This document shows, piece by piece, positions 1 to 13,026 of a DNA stretch of 64,000 nucleotides. The position numbers and the translations under genes are program-made. The notes beneath the pieces were generated by a model that saw only the letters and a program-made list of their open reading frames with translations, was not told where the DNA came from and ran no database searches. This DNA is from Kappaphycus alvarezii. Lineage: Eukaryota; Rhodophyta; Florideophyceae; Gigartinales; Solieriaceae. Position 1 is the stretch's first letter. Every line of letters begins with the position of its first letter. The DNA lies in contig NADL03000684.1 in assembly GCA_002205965.3 (NCBI GenBank), forward strand, positions 124,001-188,000. Reading direction: 5' to 3'.

Positions 1-1548
1 CGTCCAGTAAAGCTAGAAAAGCTGGACGCAACTTCACCGTATCCAGTGGCGAATTGGCCTCGAGAAAACAACAGGGAACCGTGCAAGAGGTTAGATGCAC
101 AGTTTTTCACAGTAAACATGTCACGAACTTGGAAGCCGAGCATACATGTGTCGCGTTTTCAGGTTGGGAACAACCTCAATCATGGTGTAGAGTAGATATG
201 TTGGCAGGAGGGATCTTTGACAGCGATAATACTTCTTCCCTCCAGCTTCTTCGTCCGTGCGCTGAAGGCGTCGTGGAATCGCAGGTCACATCAATTTCGG
301 AGATATTGTGACTCAAACAGACAAAGTATTTAAAGCAAGGTAGAACAGCAGGCGACAACGAAAAACGCTTGGTTCAGAGAACCATCCCGGGAAGCGCCCT
401 TCCCTCTGTCGAGAAATTTAGAGGCATGATGAGCTTTCGGCTATACAGATCGATCGGCTGTCAAGCTCTTTCTGATGGAAGAATGGCGTAAGCGACGGGC
501 GTGGAATTGCCGGCGGGTGATCTTCCTAACCGCCACGGAAGGAAGCCGACGTGTGATGCTGGTTCCGGTATCTCTAGCTTAGTTGTGATTTGCCTGCTTG
601 GAAGGACTCAACTCAAAGATGGCTGTGCTTGACAGAGAACAAGGGCCAATAGTCATAGGCTTTGACCAAAAGCTCTTGCGCCGCCTCTCGCCACACTGCG
701 TCAATCCTACCCATGCACCCGATTTCCCACTTCAAGCAATCGCGTTTGAGTACTATGGTGCAACATCAATGGCCACTACCCTTTTCATAACAGAGTTCGT
801 CCCTAAAGCGAGAGAAATGATATTTACTCGTTACTTATCAGAGCGTGCAAGTAGCGCCGAGATTCCACAATGCTTGAGTCATTCGACTGTACATATTGTA
901 CGTCAGCGCCTTGGTTGCTTTCACTGGCCGCCTATTGCTATGGCTATTTTTTCCCGCTCCACTGCACTGTTAGGAAGATGCTTTCTTTCGCCGTTATACT
1001 CTAGTAGACACCTAACTGCATCATAAGGCAAGCTAAGTACAATGGAAATGTGACTTTCGGCGCAGCGAAAAAGCGACCACAAGGGGAAGCAGCACGAGTA
1101 GGACAACGTAACAAGCCTACTTAGTTCAAAATTAAGTAGTTAGGCAAGTTACTGAACGTGACAGAAACTCGTCGATGTGTAAGCTTTATAGGCTAAAAGA
1201 GGATTTGGATATTGTAGTCTGCCAACTTTTGCAACGCTAGCAGCTACTGACATGCCTTTCTCACTAGAGAGTACATGTACGACAAGTCCCTTTTGTTTTT
1301 CTCTTGAATACGGGTTAGTACTGCTTCTGGCGAGGAGAGTCAGGAATGAGCCAAGGGCAGCAGGAAGAAAAATACAAATCTGGTATCGTCATGTAAACGT
1401 TCTTGTTTAAAGCACAATGAAGGGAATCTTCCTCATTTAAAGATCTTTTTGGGGATTGGTGACCACGCATTTATATATCTCCTCCTTCATTTCTCTCATC
1501 CCTATTCGCACCGCGAAACAAGCCCGTACCCCGCCACGTCTCAACCCT
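1..1548. other. no recognisable gene
   Basis: Both strands contain only short open frames without recognisable domains. The longest, 598-1026 on the plus strand (142 codons), resembles no family I know. The stretch lies downstream of the RNA polymerase I subunit gene and probably contains its 3' region plus non-coding DNA. Confidence 0.4.
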
Positions 1549-4500
1549 TCACACCACTTCTTTCATGTTTAATACCGTTCTTATATTCATCGCCGCCAAC
1601 TCCACAGCCAAATACTTGAATGAGTACGGCATAGCCACCTTCTCCACACACCCCCTACCCCTGTCATCCCCTTTACAGTTCCTACAAATTAACTTTCCAT
1701 TTCCTCCCGGTCTTTTCTTGTCCAACCCCCCTGTCATCATTGGCATGACAATCGATCCACACAACACACACACACACAATACATGCATATCTGACGCCAT
1801 TCCCAGTCGGTCTCGCAGCAGAAAAGATGCCCATGCGCCAACAGCCCATCCCTTTCCATTTCCCCAAACCGAATAGCCCCTCCCTTCTTCCTTCCCTTTA
1901 TAGGTTGTCTCACCAACGGATTGATCGGTCCCGTTGATCGCACCTGAAATTTATCCGAAACCATATGTCGCAGTCTCTGATAGTGCACCACACCAGTAAA
2001 CACATTCACTTGAAATGGTTCCCCCGTGTACCCGCTGTACAATGTCTCAGTCCCACACCGTTCAAACCCGGCCCTCACCAGAACTTCCCCAAACCAATCC
2101 ACCGCTCTGCACCGTTCATCAAACCGAAACGGTGTGCTGTCCATGAAACACCCATGCACACTCCCTCCCTTCCCAGCCATCAACTCCACCATCATTCCTA
2201 TTGTCATCCGACTGGGAAATCCGTTGGGTTAAAAAGGATATCAGGAACAATTCCACTCTCCGAAAACGGCATGTCCTCTGCTTCCCACGCCGCGCTCATA
2301 GTCCCTTTTTGCCCCGCCCGACTTGCAACTTGTCTCCCACAGTCGGCCGTCGAGATACTCGTATTCGCATGTTCATCGCCCGCACACCTTCACTGCCCCG
2401 CACGTTCCCCTTTTGTCGATACATTTCGCGTCAAACACCGTTACCTCGTCCACAGTCCCGTCCTCCAGACTTTGTATTTCCCCATTTCGTGTTGGGATCG
2501 TCCAGGCCCCCACGCGAATGCACCGAGCAGATTCCATGCAGTCTTGACCTTTTCGCACCCGTGCCCCGACCGCGGGCAGCCCATCCAAGTCCACTGTCTC
2601 AATTTCTGCACTTTCTCCCTCGGTTAAAGGTACAAACTTTTTCTCTCGCCCTGCGATCGAAGAATCAAGATCTATTTGCTCATTAATATACACTGTTCCA
2701 TGTGCGAATCCCCGATCCAAGCTAGCCTTGTTAATGATCAATGCGTCCTCCATATCATTACCCGAATAACTCATTACGGCAACAACAGCGTTCACCCCGT
2801 TTGGATATATGTCTGCCCCCATCGGATCCTGCATGCACTTATTACGAACAACAGGCACCTGTGGTGTTGAATGCCGGTATATCTTCGACTCTACTCGACT
2901 CCAAACTGTGTGACAAGGCGTCCCATTGACTGCTTTGCCATCTGACACTGGAACATATTCCTGGGTCCCTGGTTCATATCTGGGAAAGGCGACAGTGATG
3001 CCAATACACTCAAAAATGCCACTGATGACACCTCCGCATGCGTAGCCCCCGCCGTCTCGATCGGATTTAGGCTGTTCTTTTGATCTTGCACTGCGGGACG
3101 CACGCGCAAAAACACCTGCTCCAGAGTCCCAATCCACTCCTTCACCCGTCTTCTTCCTCAGCTTTCTTCGATTGCAAAGTGCTCAACCACTTGACTGGTC
3201 GCATTAACCGTCCACCAACTGTATGAACAAATAATCCTGGCTGGAATCCAGACTTGCCACGAATGGGGCGAATGTAGGTGACCTCTGAGGTGTCCGGAAG
3301 CACTGTCACAGCATCGCGCACCTTAGGTATACCTTATTTGGTCAGCCAACTCTTGCGCACTGTCCTTCATCACAAAACCGATGACTCGCCCGTCCACGAC
3401 AACTGGAAGCGAGTTCTCGGGTGCCGACCTGTGGATTGCTGACAAAGCTGGAGCTGGGATTATGTTGAAGTCTGAGAATAGATGTAAAATGTCGTGGCGA
3501 TCCGCTACGGCACCTGTGTCAGGACGGCTGATGAAGTGAGATGGTTTAGAATCCCACACGGATCTCCGTCTGGAGTGTGGACGGGACATATGAAGCCCCA
3601 CGCCTCTGGCAAAAGCTTGCGTACCCTTGTCGACCGCATGGCAGCAAAAAATGCCCCTCGATGCACGGCACGAAAGTGACAAATGTAGCGCAGAAAGTTG
3701 ATCCGCTCTGCCATTACACTGTACCCGACGGTCTGCGGGAGGTCAAGTTCGGCATCCTGTCTGACATTACCGGTGACAATAAAGTACGTCATTCCCTTTG
3801 TAATCATGTCAGCATGGAACGTCTTTTTGAATGCGTCCAGGATTAACGACTTGAGTGCAATGCCGCTGGCCCTTGCACCTGCGGTATCCTTTGCTGCCTC
3901 CTTTCTGATGCAAAAGGCAAGGAAGGTCATCATCCCCTCCATGCGATCCTTCAAGACATTCAAGTAGAGCTGCCCCGACGGCAAAACGTTCTGATGTGAT
4001 AGGGCGTCGTTATCATCCACCTCCACATCTCCGAGAGAGTAGCGACGAGCTTTCCGACAAGTAAGACCATCAAGTCAACCTTGCTCCGATCCAATGCCTC
4101 ATTGGACTCCTCGTATGCTCCGACGCTAAGATGCACAAAAACATACCTACGCAGAAAAGCCAGTCCCGCCTCGCTATCAGTGACATCCGCATCATTCAGT
4201 CCAATAACACCTTTAAACAAGTTACCCAAATATGCGGCAGCGGCAATCCTCGACACATTCGGAATCATGCCGGCTCTGTGTCGCGCTTCCGAAACTCTTC
4301 TGCGCGTTCACTCAATTCTTTAACAATAGCAATTGCGGTGTTGACCAACGGGGTATTTTCCCTCTGCGCCGCTACCAGCAAATCAAATAGTTCGCGATCT
4401 GACGTGCCAGATGGCAGCAAAGCGCGCATCAGGACACCAATTGGAATGAAATACTCACGTTTCTTTACGCCAACCCTAAAGCGCACGGACCCACTCCTCA

Positions 4501-5210
4501 TCATATGCAGATGAATCGTTTGTGAGGACATATCGGTGCGCACAGAACGGTAACTGAGGGACAAGTCTGTAAACAGGGGGCCCCTGCTAGAATTCGCTTG
4601 ACGCCTGGCGGAAATAGGATGATTTGCGCGAGGGACCAATAGCATGCGGACAACCTTCTCCGACCCGTTGGCAACAAAGGAGCCGCCAACCTCGTACTCT
4701 TCCTCCCCAAGGCGACCAATTGTTGTCTGTTTTCCCGTGCAACTGACAGGCGACGCTTCCAGCATGATGGGAATCCTACCGATACGTTGCACCGGTATCT
4801 CGAAACTCTCACGATTTCCCAAAACGACGGTAAACCCTGCATACATTTCGCCCGGTACGAAGCCCCCGTTCGCGACAATGAGAAGGATACAACGGCATGT
4901 GAATGCCTGACTGGTTGCCAGTGGTGGAAAAACGAGGCTTCTGCACAGAGAGGGAATGCGGTCGGACGGAAATGAGGACAGACTGACCGGAGCGGGATGC
5001 AGGACCACGGACTAACAGAGGGTCGATGTGCTGTGACATATTGAAAAGGCCTGTGCCGAGTGCGAAATCGAAAGAGTCGACATGAGGAGCGACACAGCGA
5101 CGAAGAAAGGCAATGCGGTCTTCATCTGCAGCGAGGGGAAGGGTGGAGGGTTGGACTCCTGGGCTCGAGAGAGACACGGGTAGGCGGGGTCGGAAGGTCA
5201 GCTCGCCCAT
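1549..5210 (-). CDS. RPA2: DNA-directed RNA polymerase I, second-largest subunit (RPA2/RPA135/POLR1B)
   Basis: This is the second-largest catalytic-core subunit of nucleolar RNA polymerase I, which transcribes the large rRNA precursor. Segments run in order along the minus strand. The N-terminal lobe (about 5210-4870) contains [14 protein letters not shown]. The lobe/fork region (4870-4265) contains [16 protein letters not shown]. The HTPDG motif lies near 3570. The catalytic [20 protein letters not shown] block is near 2750, the hybrid-binding [13 protein letters not shown] block near 2190, and [18 protein letters not shown] and a C-terminal zinc ribbon (CxxCG...CRNC) end at the TGA at 1549. 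The sequence matches Pol I rather than Pol II or III paralogues ([20 protein letters not shown]). Length is close to the family norm of about 1,130-1,200 residues. The start at 5210 is the ATG just before the conserved N-terminus. The frame changes about nine times through single-base gains or losses, for example near 4868 (G run), 4265, 4020, 3525, 3335, 3150, 2915, 2335 (T run), 2235 and 1838 (G run). Confidence 0.93.
1757..1780. repeat. CA/TG dinucleotide repeat inside coding sequence
   Basis: A (CA)n tract lies in the part of the RNA polymerase I subunit gene that encodes the C-terminal zinc ribbon. Read on the minus strand it adds alternating Cys and Val next to the first CxxC pair. Confidence 0.7.
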
Positions 5211-5332
5211 TAGGATTATGTGAAGGGATGACGGTGGGCTGACGACAAGTTGTGAGAGAACACCCAAATAGAGGCGTGTCACCGTGCGGCCGTCGCAATA
5301 TAGATCAAGGCGCAATTGCCATATGCTGTCCC

Positions 5333-5390
5333 ATACTGTACATTACAGTTATGATCACCACGCCTACTGTACAACACACAGTACAGTACC
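5333..5390. repeat. GTAC palindrome cluster
   Basis: Several TACTGTA and ACAGTAC units lie in the 255-bp spacer between the PAP2 gene and the start of the polymerase gene. They belong to the same family as the clusters seen in other intergenic spaces of this window. Confidence 0.6.
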
Positions 5391-5464
5391 ACGTCTCGGA
5401 TCAAGCACCTATACCACCTTTACAGCACGTCCTTTACAGTTGCCAAACTCCCGCTCCACCAAAC

Positions 5465-6205
5465 CTACTCCGCCTTGCCCGCCACCACAGCCGTAGCCTC
5501 GACATACGCAAAATGCATAGCGGCAGCCCACAAGCCAATGACCCCCCACAGCCACATCCCCAACATGGTGCGCAAAATCCGTCACTCGACTCGCAGCCAC
5601 CCACAACGCACCCGTCATAACCGCCCAGCCGACGGCATACCACGCGACCCTAGCATTCACCGACATACGCTGCAGTCCTCTCAACAAACACAACTGAAAT
5701 ACGCGGCGCCAGACAAGGCCAACGCGGCATGACCAGACGGGAATGAACGCCTGGCATCATGCAAGAGATGTTTCATCGGGGTTGTACAAGCGGCATCCGA
5801 CATGATGGCAGGTATTGAATTCCATGTCACGTTTGGTTGAGAATTGAGACATAGGGTTGCGAAAGAGGGGCGAAGTCGACCTACGTAACCTTTGCCAAGC
5901 TCTACGAGAAGACAGGCGAGCATTGTGGCGGGGAGGATACCGAGTGCGAGGCGTGTGCGATTTGGGGTGTGGGGGAGGAGATGGAGGAGTAGGGGGGGAT
6001 GATGAGGTAGTAGAAGAGGAAGAGGTAGTAGGTGGGGACTGTGTCTTGAGTAAAGGTGTGCCATAGTGTGGCGTCTGTGGGGTGGAATGCGCGTATGGTT
6101 TGGTGGGAGGAGAGGATGAGAGAGGTGAAGCCGGTTAGGAGGAGGATCCCGATGAAGAGAAGCAGGTCGAGGAGTAGGGGGATGGGGATGATGGGGGGAT
6201 AGCAT
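5465..6205 (-). CDS. PAP2-family membrane phosphatase (lipid phosphate phosphatase-like)
   Basis: A small integral-membrane phosphatase of the PAP2 superfamily, expected to dephosphorylate phosphatidic acid or a similar lipid phosphate. The three active-site signatures are present in order: KGYVGRLRP (KxxxxxxRP), FPSGHAAL (PSGH) and SRVTDFAHHVGDV (SRxxxxxHxxxD). A hydrophobic segment (LLLFIGILLLTGFTSLIL) and a second one (YYLFLFYYLII) precede the first signature, and two more follow the PSGH motif. The chosen start is the ATG at 6205, giving roughly 245 residues, typical for the family. Continuity needs about four single-base corrections: a C run near 6197, C runs near 5985, position about 5693, and a G run near 5553. 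The true C-terminus is then the TAG at 5465. The exact substrate cannot be told from the sequence. Confidence 0.78.
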
Positions 6206-6404
6206 GGTGGGGTGTGTTTTCGGGGTGGGGAATGTTGGGGGTGGTGAAAGTGGATGGGTGGAGTTTGGGAGGCGGAGATGGTCGATGTGAAATTGAATTG
6301 AATGTTGGCTCATGGTTGACTCGTTTTTTGTCCATTTCGCAGCCGGCTTGCTGCTTTTGTTGGCTGCGCTGGACAAATAGTATTGTCCAGTCACAAAATG
6401 AACA

Positions 6405-6430
6405 TTGTACAGTACAGTACTGTACAATAG
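6405..6430. repeat. GTAC palindrome cluster in a divergent promoter region
   Basis: An uninterrupted self-complementary run of TGTACAGTACAGTACTGTACA type lies between the divergent PAP2 and helicase genes. Confidence 0.7.
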
Positions 6431-6694
6431 ACATCTCCTACTGTAAGCAATCCAACGTATCCACGTGCACCAGCACAGCAGATCCGCACCAGCAACTGCC
6501 GCCCCATCCGATTGTCTTTAAATCCTTTCGCTTCGTCCAAGCCTCAGCTCAATCGTCGGATCTCATCCGGGCCGCCATCCGCCATCGCACCAGTTTCCCA
6601 AACTCCAGCTTGTCATCAAACCCGCCCACACCCGTCTCCACCACGCACCCCGCTTCACTTCATCCACCTCTCCACCAACAATCCACCCCTAGCC

Positions 6695-9600
6695 ATGGCA
6701 TCTCCATCCCACCCTCGCCTCTCCATTTCCCTACGCGACGCACCGCCGCCCACCCCCAATCTGCCACTCTGGTCGCCTCGCCCGACCGCCGTCCTTAACT
6801 GCCATAGTTTCATCTCTGTCGCTCCCTTCGTCCGCCCCGTCCGCCCCCGTTGTTGTACGCACCGTCGCTAGGCTTGCTCGTTCAACGGATGCCCATGCTC
6901 GAATTGCACGCTTTTTGCGGTTCTATTGTATTGAGGCGGGTGAGGACGTGCTGAATAGGCTTGTGAAAGCTGCGTGCCTTTGCTGGGGGGTGATCAACAG
7001 GTTGCTGACCGGCTTGCGGGTTGGAATGACCAGGCGGCCGCTGTTTACACGGCTATTAATGTGTCGGCAGGGGTGGCGAGGTATGTTCATCAGCGGGAGC
7101 GCTCTTTGGATGCCTCCAATGTGCAGAACGGTGGACAGATGGGTTTGACGGCTGCTGCGGGGCAGCATGCAGGCGCGTCGTCGTCGAGAGGGCATCTCGA
7201 GTAAAGTTGGGGCGAGGTGGTTGCGACAGCGGATAGAACGGTTGGCTGTTGTGCAGAGTGGCGCTGGTTTGAGTTTGGAGGAGATGGCCATGTCCGTGTT
7301 GGAGCTGTTGGCCGACGCAGGGAGAAGTGATGAACAGATTCAGGGCGACTGTTCGATGCGTTTGGAGGGGATTTTGACGCAGTGGTGGAAGTTTTAGGGA
7401 GAAGAGAGAGGTTGTTGACGCTTATGACCAGGTTATGAAGGAATGCATGGGCGAAATGGGAGGAGAGCGTGGCCGAAGAAAGGGGAGAAGAGGTCGGAGG
7501 GGAGACTAGAGGAGACAATCTTGGCAACGGGATTGCTGGAAGAGAATTAGGGGGAATGTGTTTTTGGAGCGGGAGAGGTACTTCCCGGGTGTAGGAATGG
7601 ATCGGGAGGGGGTATTGGAGATGTGGATCGAATTGGTTTACCGAGCGGTTCAACAAGGGAAGTAGGGAAAGGATATGAGCAAATTTTTGTGCCGCCGCCT
7701 GGTGGCGGAAGGCACAAGATAGATAGATTGGTTGATGTCAAAGAAGCATTCGGGGAGCACGTGGAATTGTTGGGGGCGATGAAAGGAGTTGAAAAACTGA
7801 ACAGATTGCAGAGTTCAGTTTTTCCGGTGGCTTTCGGCACAGATGAGAATTTGTTGGTCTGCGCACCGACGGGGGCAGGCAAAACAAATGTGGCTTTGTT
7901 GACTGTGTTTCGGGAGATTTTAGCGGTGAAGACCAGAATGCAACGTGCCTTCAAGGTTGTATATGTAGCTCCCATGAAGGCACTTGCGGCGGAGGTAACG
8001 GAAAAGTTTGGGAGTCGCTTGTCCGGATTAGGATTGAAAGTAAGGGAGTTCACGGGGGACATGTCACTAAGCCGCAAGGAGGCGTTGGAGACTCACATTT
8101 TAGTGACGACTCCGGAGAAATGGGATGTTGTGACGAGGAAAAGCGGTCCGAGCTTGGTGACGCTGTAACGTTGTTCATAATTGATGAGATTCACTTGCTT
8201 CATGATGACCGGGGAGCTGTTTGGAATCCATTGTCGCGAGGACTTTGCGCTTGTCGGAAACGGCTCAGCGGCAGATCCGGCTAGTGGGGTTGAGTGCGAC
8301 GCTGCCAAATTATGCAGATGTTGGGGCATTTATGCGAGTGAAGCCAGAAGTGGGATTGTTTCACTTTGATGCCTCTCATCGCCCTGTTCCTCTATCCCAG
8401 ACATTTATTGGGATAAGTGAGGGCGGCCAAAGCAATTCGAGTGAGGCGAGGAGGAGAAGAGAGAACAAGATGCATGAGATGGCGTGGAAAAAAGTGAAAG
8501 ACTCATTGCAGCGAGGACATCAGGCCATGATCTTTGTGCACTCTAGAAAGGGGACATCAATGGCCGCCCGTGAAATGTTGTCTAGGGCTGCACAGGATGC
8601 AGTCGAGGACATATTTCTTGGCGGGGTTCCCAGGCTAAGGGCGGTAAGAGGAAGACTTTTACTGGCGACAATGAGGATCCCGCTGCTGTCATGCCAAGCT
8701 GGGCTGCGAAAGACATCTCAAGGTCAAAGACAGGAGACATCCGCGAGTTGTGTGCACGTGGCGTCGGCATTCACAACGCGGGCCTCCCTCGACCAGACAG
8801 AAAGCTTGTAGAAAAGCTATTCGCAGAGGGCGTTATTCGATTATTATGCTGTACAGCAACTCTTGCGTGGGGTGTGAATCTTCCAGCGCGGACAGTAGTT
8901 ATAATGGGCACGGAGGTTTATGACGCGCAAAGAGGCGGTTTTGTGCAGCTGGGTATGCTGGATGTGATGCAGATATTTGGAAGGGCAGGTAGACCGCAGT
9001 TCGACACAGAGGGAGAAGGAACGATCATCACAGCCCATGAGCACCTCAGCAAATACCTGAACCTGCTTACCTCGTCGATACCAATCGAAAGCCAGCTTGG
9101 ATCCTCTGCCTCGCGATTAGCTGACCATCTCAACGCTGAAATCGTCTCTGGGACAGTTTCTTCTATAGGAGAGGGTGTGCGCTGGCTAAGTTATACATAC
9201 CTCAGCGTGCGCATGTCGCAGAATCCACTAGTGTATGGTATCGACAGAGCTGAAGTTGAAGCAGATAGCGGGTTGCATTCAAGACGGGCCACTCTGATCG
9301 AATCTGCATCAAAGGCACTAGACGATGCGAGAATGTGTCGGTATGATCCGCGGACAGGAATTTTATCTCCGACGGATTTAGGACGCGTCTCGTCTCATTT
9401 TTACGTATCGCACGAAACTGTGGTTGTCTGGAATGATCTTTTGGGGCAACTGTCTATGGGACCGGCTGTGACCAACTCAGATTGGGAGGAAGTCTACGCG
9501 ATAGTGATTCATGCCGTGGCCAGCGCAACAGAGTTCGAACAAATGCGCTCAAGGCAAGAAGAGGCCGAAGAACTAGACAGCCTGACGCGTCAGGCGTGTC

Positions 9601-12600
9601 CAATTCCCCTGAAATCTGGCTCCGAAACACGAGAAGGAAAAGTAGCTATCCTGCTGCAGGCACATATATCGCGGGCGCCTATACGCATGTCTGACCTTAG
9701 TTACGTTGTGCAGAGCTCGACGAGGCTTTTACGGGCATTCTTTGAAATAGCACTGCGAAGAGGACTTCCAAATGTGTCGCTGGCGTCTCTGGAACTTGCC
9801 AGGGCTTCCGAAACGCGCCTGTGGCCATTCCAGCACCCGCTGTGGCAATTTACTTACTCCACGCGGAAAGTCACCAGCTTGCTCGTTAACGCTGAGACAG
9901 TTTCAACTATTGAGGGAAGCGGCAAAATGGGGAGTCTTGAGTCATTGAAGACAATGACTAAAGAAGATCTATCTACTCTTATCCGTGCCCCGAAAATGGC
10001 GGCGACCGTTTTGCGTGCAGTTAGGGCTGTCCCTACTCTTGAGATTGTCAATGCCAAAGTTGCTCCTCTCAACCGCACTGTCCTCCTCGTGGATGTCAGT
10101 TTCTTCCCTAGTTTCAGGTGGAATGATGTCGCTCATGGTCACTCACAGACTTGGTGGATGTGGCTTGAAGACCATGAGGAAGACAGAGTTTATTTCAGCC
10201 AAAGAATTGTAATGACCAAACGTCAAGTCAGTGGGATTCAAAATGAGAATGCTAACGGTGCATTGAAAGCCGGAAAGAAGACTGTTGATTTCACATTTCG
10301 TGTCCCTGTGTTTGATCCTCCGTCAGCCAGTACTGGTACGCGTAGAGTCTGAACAATGGCATACTGGTGGAGGGTCCTCTGCCATGCTCACCGTTTCTGA
10401 CATGAACTTACCCGAAGAGCAGGGAGAGCTGTCTCAGCTGCTTGACTTGCGACCACTCCCAGTTGAAATCCGCTTTGCCAGAGAAGGAGGCGCGTCTTTT
10501 TCTGAATGAAATATCTCATTTCAACCCGCTGCAGACTCAAGCGTTTCATGTAGCACGGCGAACAAGGAAAACATGCTCGTAGCTGCACCATCGGGGTCAG
10601 GGAAATGGGTTATTGCAGACTTGGCTATCTTGCAATCATTGGAGGCGCAGCCAAAGGGAGTCGTCGTATGCATTATACCACATCACGAAGCCCTAGCGTT
10701 GCGCGAAAAGCGCCTGAAGAATCTTAAGCAACTTGCAGGTGGTGGGTTGCACATGCTCGATTCACGATTCGTGTGTGCAGAACACAACCATTTCGAGACA
10801 CGAAAGTTGTACTTGCAACTCCCGACTCTTGGTTTCAGTACTCAAGTCAGTGGACGGAGGATGAAATCAGGCAGTGGATTTCTCTGTTTGTATTTGACGA
10901 ATTGCATCTTATGTCAGCAGTGGAATTTTGCCATATGGAGCTGGTAATATCGCGAATCCGTGCGATTAGTTGCAAGAATGGTGGCGCCAAAATGTTCACC
11001 CCCGAATTGTAGCACTCAGCGATAACATACCTAATGCTGGTGAAGTTGCCAGTTGGCTTGATGTTGCTCCACAGACAAGTTTGTTCAGCTTTGATGAGAG
11101 AGTGCGACAGACCTCTCGCGAGTCTCACGTGATTGGTATTGCGGGTGATCGATACTCTTCACGCATGCACTCTATGAGCAGGACGCTGTTTTCCATGATT
11201 CAACGGTACTCCTCCAGGAAGCCAGTGCTCATTTTTGTCTCATCACGACGCCAAACTCTACTAACAGCTCAAGATCTTATACGACTCGCGTCGATTGATT
11301 CCAAAGAGACCGCATTTGTAAGTAATCGCAAGTCTGGAGACGGAAGAACAGCTAAGGCGCTTCGTGAATTATCCGATACCGCTCTCAAAAGATGCGTCGG
11401 AAATGGTATTGGCCTCTCCATGAGAAAATGTCTGAGCGAGAGCGAGAGGCTGTCGAGTATCTCTACTACTGCGGGTATGTGCAAGTCCTGGTAGTTACCT
11501 TCAGCATGTCTCGAAGTGTTTCTGTCGGTTCTCACCTCGTTGTAGTCAAAGGCACGGAGACATATCGTCAGAGAGAACGCAGATACGAGGATATACCTAT
11601 TGCGGATATCTTGTACATGACTGGGCAGACTGGGAGGCCCGGGCTAGACTCTGTCTGCTACAGTATCTTGTTTGTTCATGAACCGAAGAAGACGTTGTTC
11701 AAGAAGCTGCTTCACGAGAATCTCCCCGTAGAATCGGCCTTGCAGAAGGACATCCCAAAAATTATTCTCGGGGAAATTTCACGGGTCGCGTCCGGTCTTT
11801 TAGAGATGCTGTGGAATTCTTGACGTGGACCTTCATGTTCAAACGATTGAAGACCAATCCGGGCTACTATGGTCTCAAAAGCAGTAACAGGGGGAATCAG
11901 GCGGGGCTCCCACTGGCTCCACTATGCGTGATGAGGCATTAGAGTGGTGTGTGGATCAGTTTCCCTAGCTGCGCGTCAACTCAAGAGGCCAAATGCATAT
12001 ATCTCGGTGGCCACGGAGAGATGGTAGCAACAACTGATGGACACCTTAGTACAGCCCATGGAATTGATTTTCGAAGAATGGAAGACATGAGGGCTAAATT
12101 ATTGAAATGCCGGGAGTTCGAGGACCTGTTGAAAGTTCTTGGATCATCAGAGCAAATTGTTGACTTGGTGCATGGATTTGATGACGATTTGGCATGGAGC
12201 CGAGCTGTGGAGAGGGCGAGTGCAGAAGCTTGTGAGATGTTGGGGCGTTCTAGTAAGGAGGTAGTCGCCAAAAATCTGGGAATTACAAGTTGCAACGACT
12301 CTTTGCAGAGAAGGGCTAGAGTTGCATTATGTTGTCTTTTTGCAAAGGATGCAAGACAAGAAGCTGATCTAGATTTGAACTGGGTGCAGATTCATGGAGT
12401 AACGGAGGATCTCGTTGCTGCCGGTTTCGAAATTGCAGTGGAGAGAGGTATTCTGTCTCTTGCACTTGAATTAGTGAGGTTTTCACAAGCGCTTTACCGA
12501 GGACTTTTCCCTACCCGAGATGTGTGGATTCTTCGGGAGGTTCGTCATCGAGGTTGAGCACAAGCGGGAGATCAGCTGGTTTCGTGACGATTGCGGATGC

Positions 12601-13026
12601 ATGTAAGGATTTAACGGGATTTAACGCATACATGGCTAAGAACTGTGATAATGAGGCCCAACGAAGCACTTTGAGCCGCTGGGTCGGAAGACATCCAAAG
12701 CTGGGTGTTAAGGCACGGGGAAAGGCACGAGCTCTTCTTTTGTTGTGGAGATTGATTTGGAGCGGGAAATTTCTTTGAGCAAAGAAGGTGTTGAGACCCA
12801 TTCAAGATTCACAAGGAGAAGAAATGGCGGATATGTAGTAATAATTGGGAATGCTGAAAAGGATAGGTTGTATGGTGCGCAGAGAATCTGGGATGACGGA
12901 GGCACTCACCAAAATTACTCTGTCGCAGTTCACCTAGAAAAGCCTTTGAAGGACGAGGAACTGCATGCGTGGGTGATTTCTGACATCGAAGTGGGCGTTG
13001 AGGCGAAAAACCTAGTTTCAGTGTAA
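6695..13026 (+). CDS. ASCC3: ASCC3/Slh1-type double-cassette Ski2-like helicase
   Basis: A large superfamily-2 helicase, orthologue-like to the ASC-1 complex subunit ASCC3 (yeast Slh1), which acts in alkylation-damage repair and in splitting collided ribosomes. Order: N-terminal region; cassette 1 with Walker A APTGAGKT (about 7863), DEIH (8183), LSATLPNYADV, and GRAGRPQFD (about 8980); Sec63-type domain ending in a Trp-rich WWMWLEDHEEDRVYF stretch; cassette 2 with APSGSGKW (10587), DELH (about 10895), ALSDNIPNAGEVASWL and GQTGRPG (about 11622); a second Sec63 region; and a C-terminal beta domain (GGYVVIIGNAEKDRLYGAQRI) ending at the TAA at 13026. The LPSGSTREVGKGYEQIFVPP entry and the WxWxED motif favour ASCC3 over Brr2. 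Many single-base frame changes are needed, though 8691-10352 is one intact frame. Cassette 2 lacks key ATPase residues: Walker A Lys is followed by Trp, and motif VI has Gln for Arg. The start is uncertain; the ATG at 6695 is open in frame back to about 6512. Confidence 0.9.

Noticed and set aside
598-1026. 142-codon plus-strand frame
   Set aside because: No recognisable motif, no conserved neighbour, non-ATG opening; not supported as a gene.
1965-2686. Overlapping plus-strand frames of 160-220 codons
   Set aside because: They lie opposite the conserved catalytic end of the RNA polymerase I subunit.
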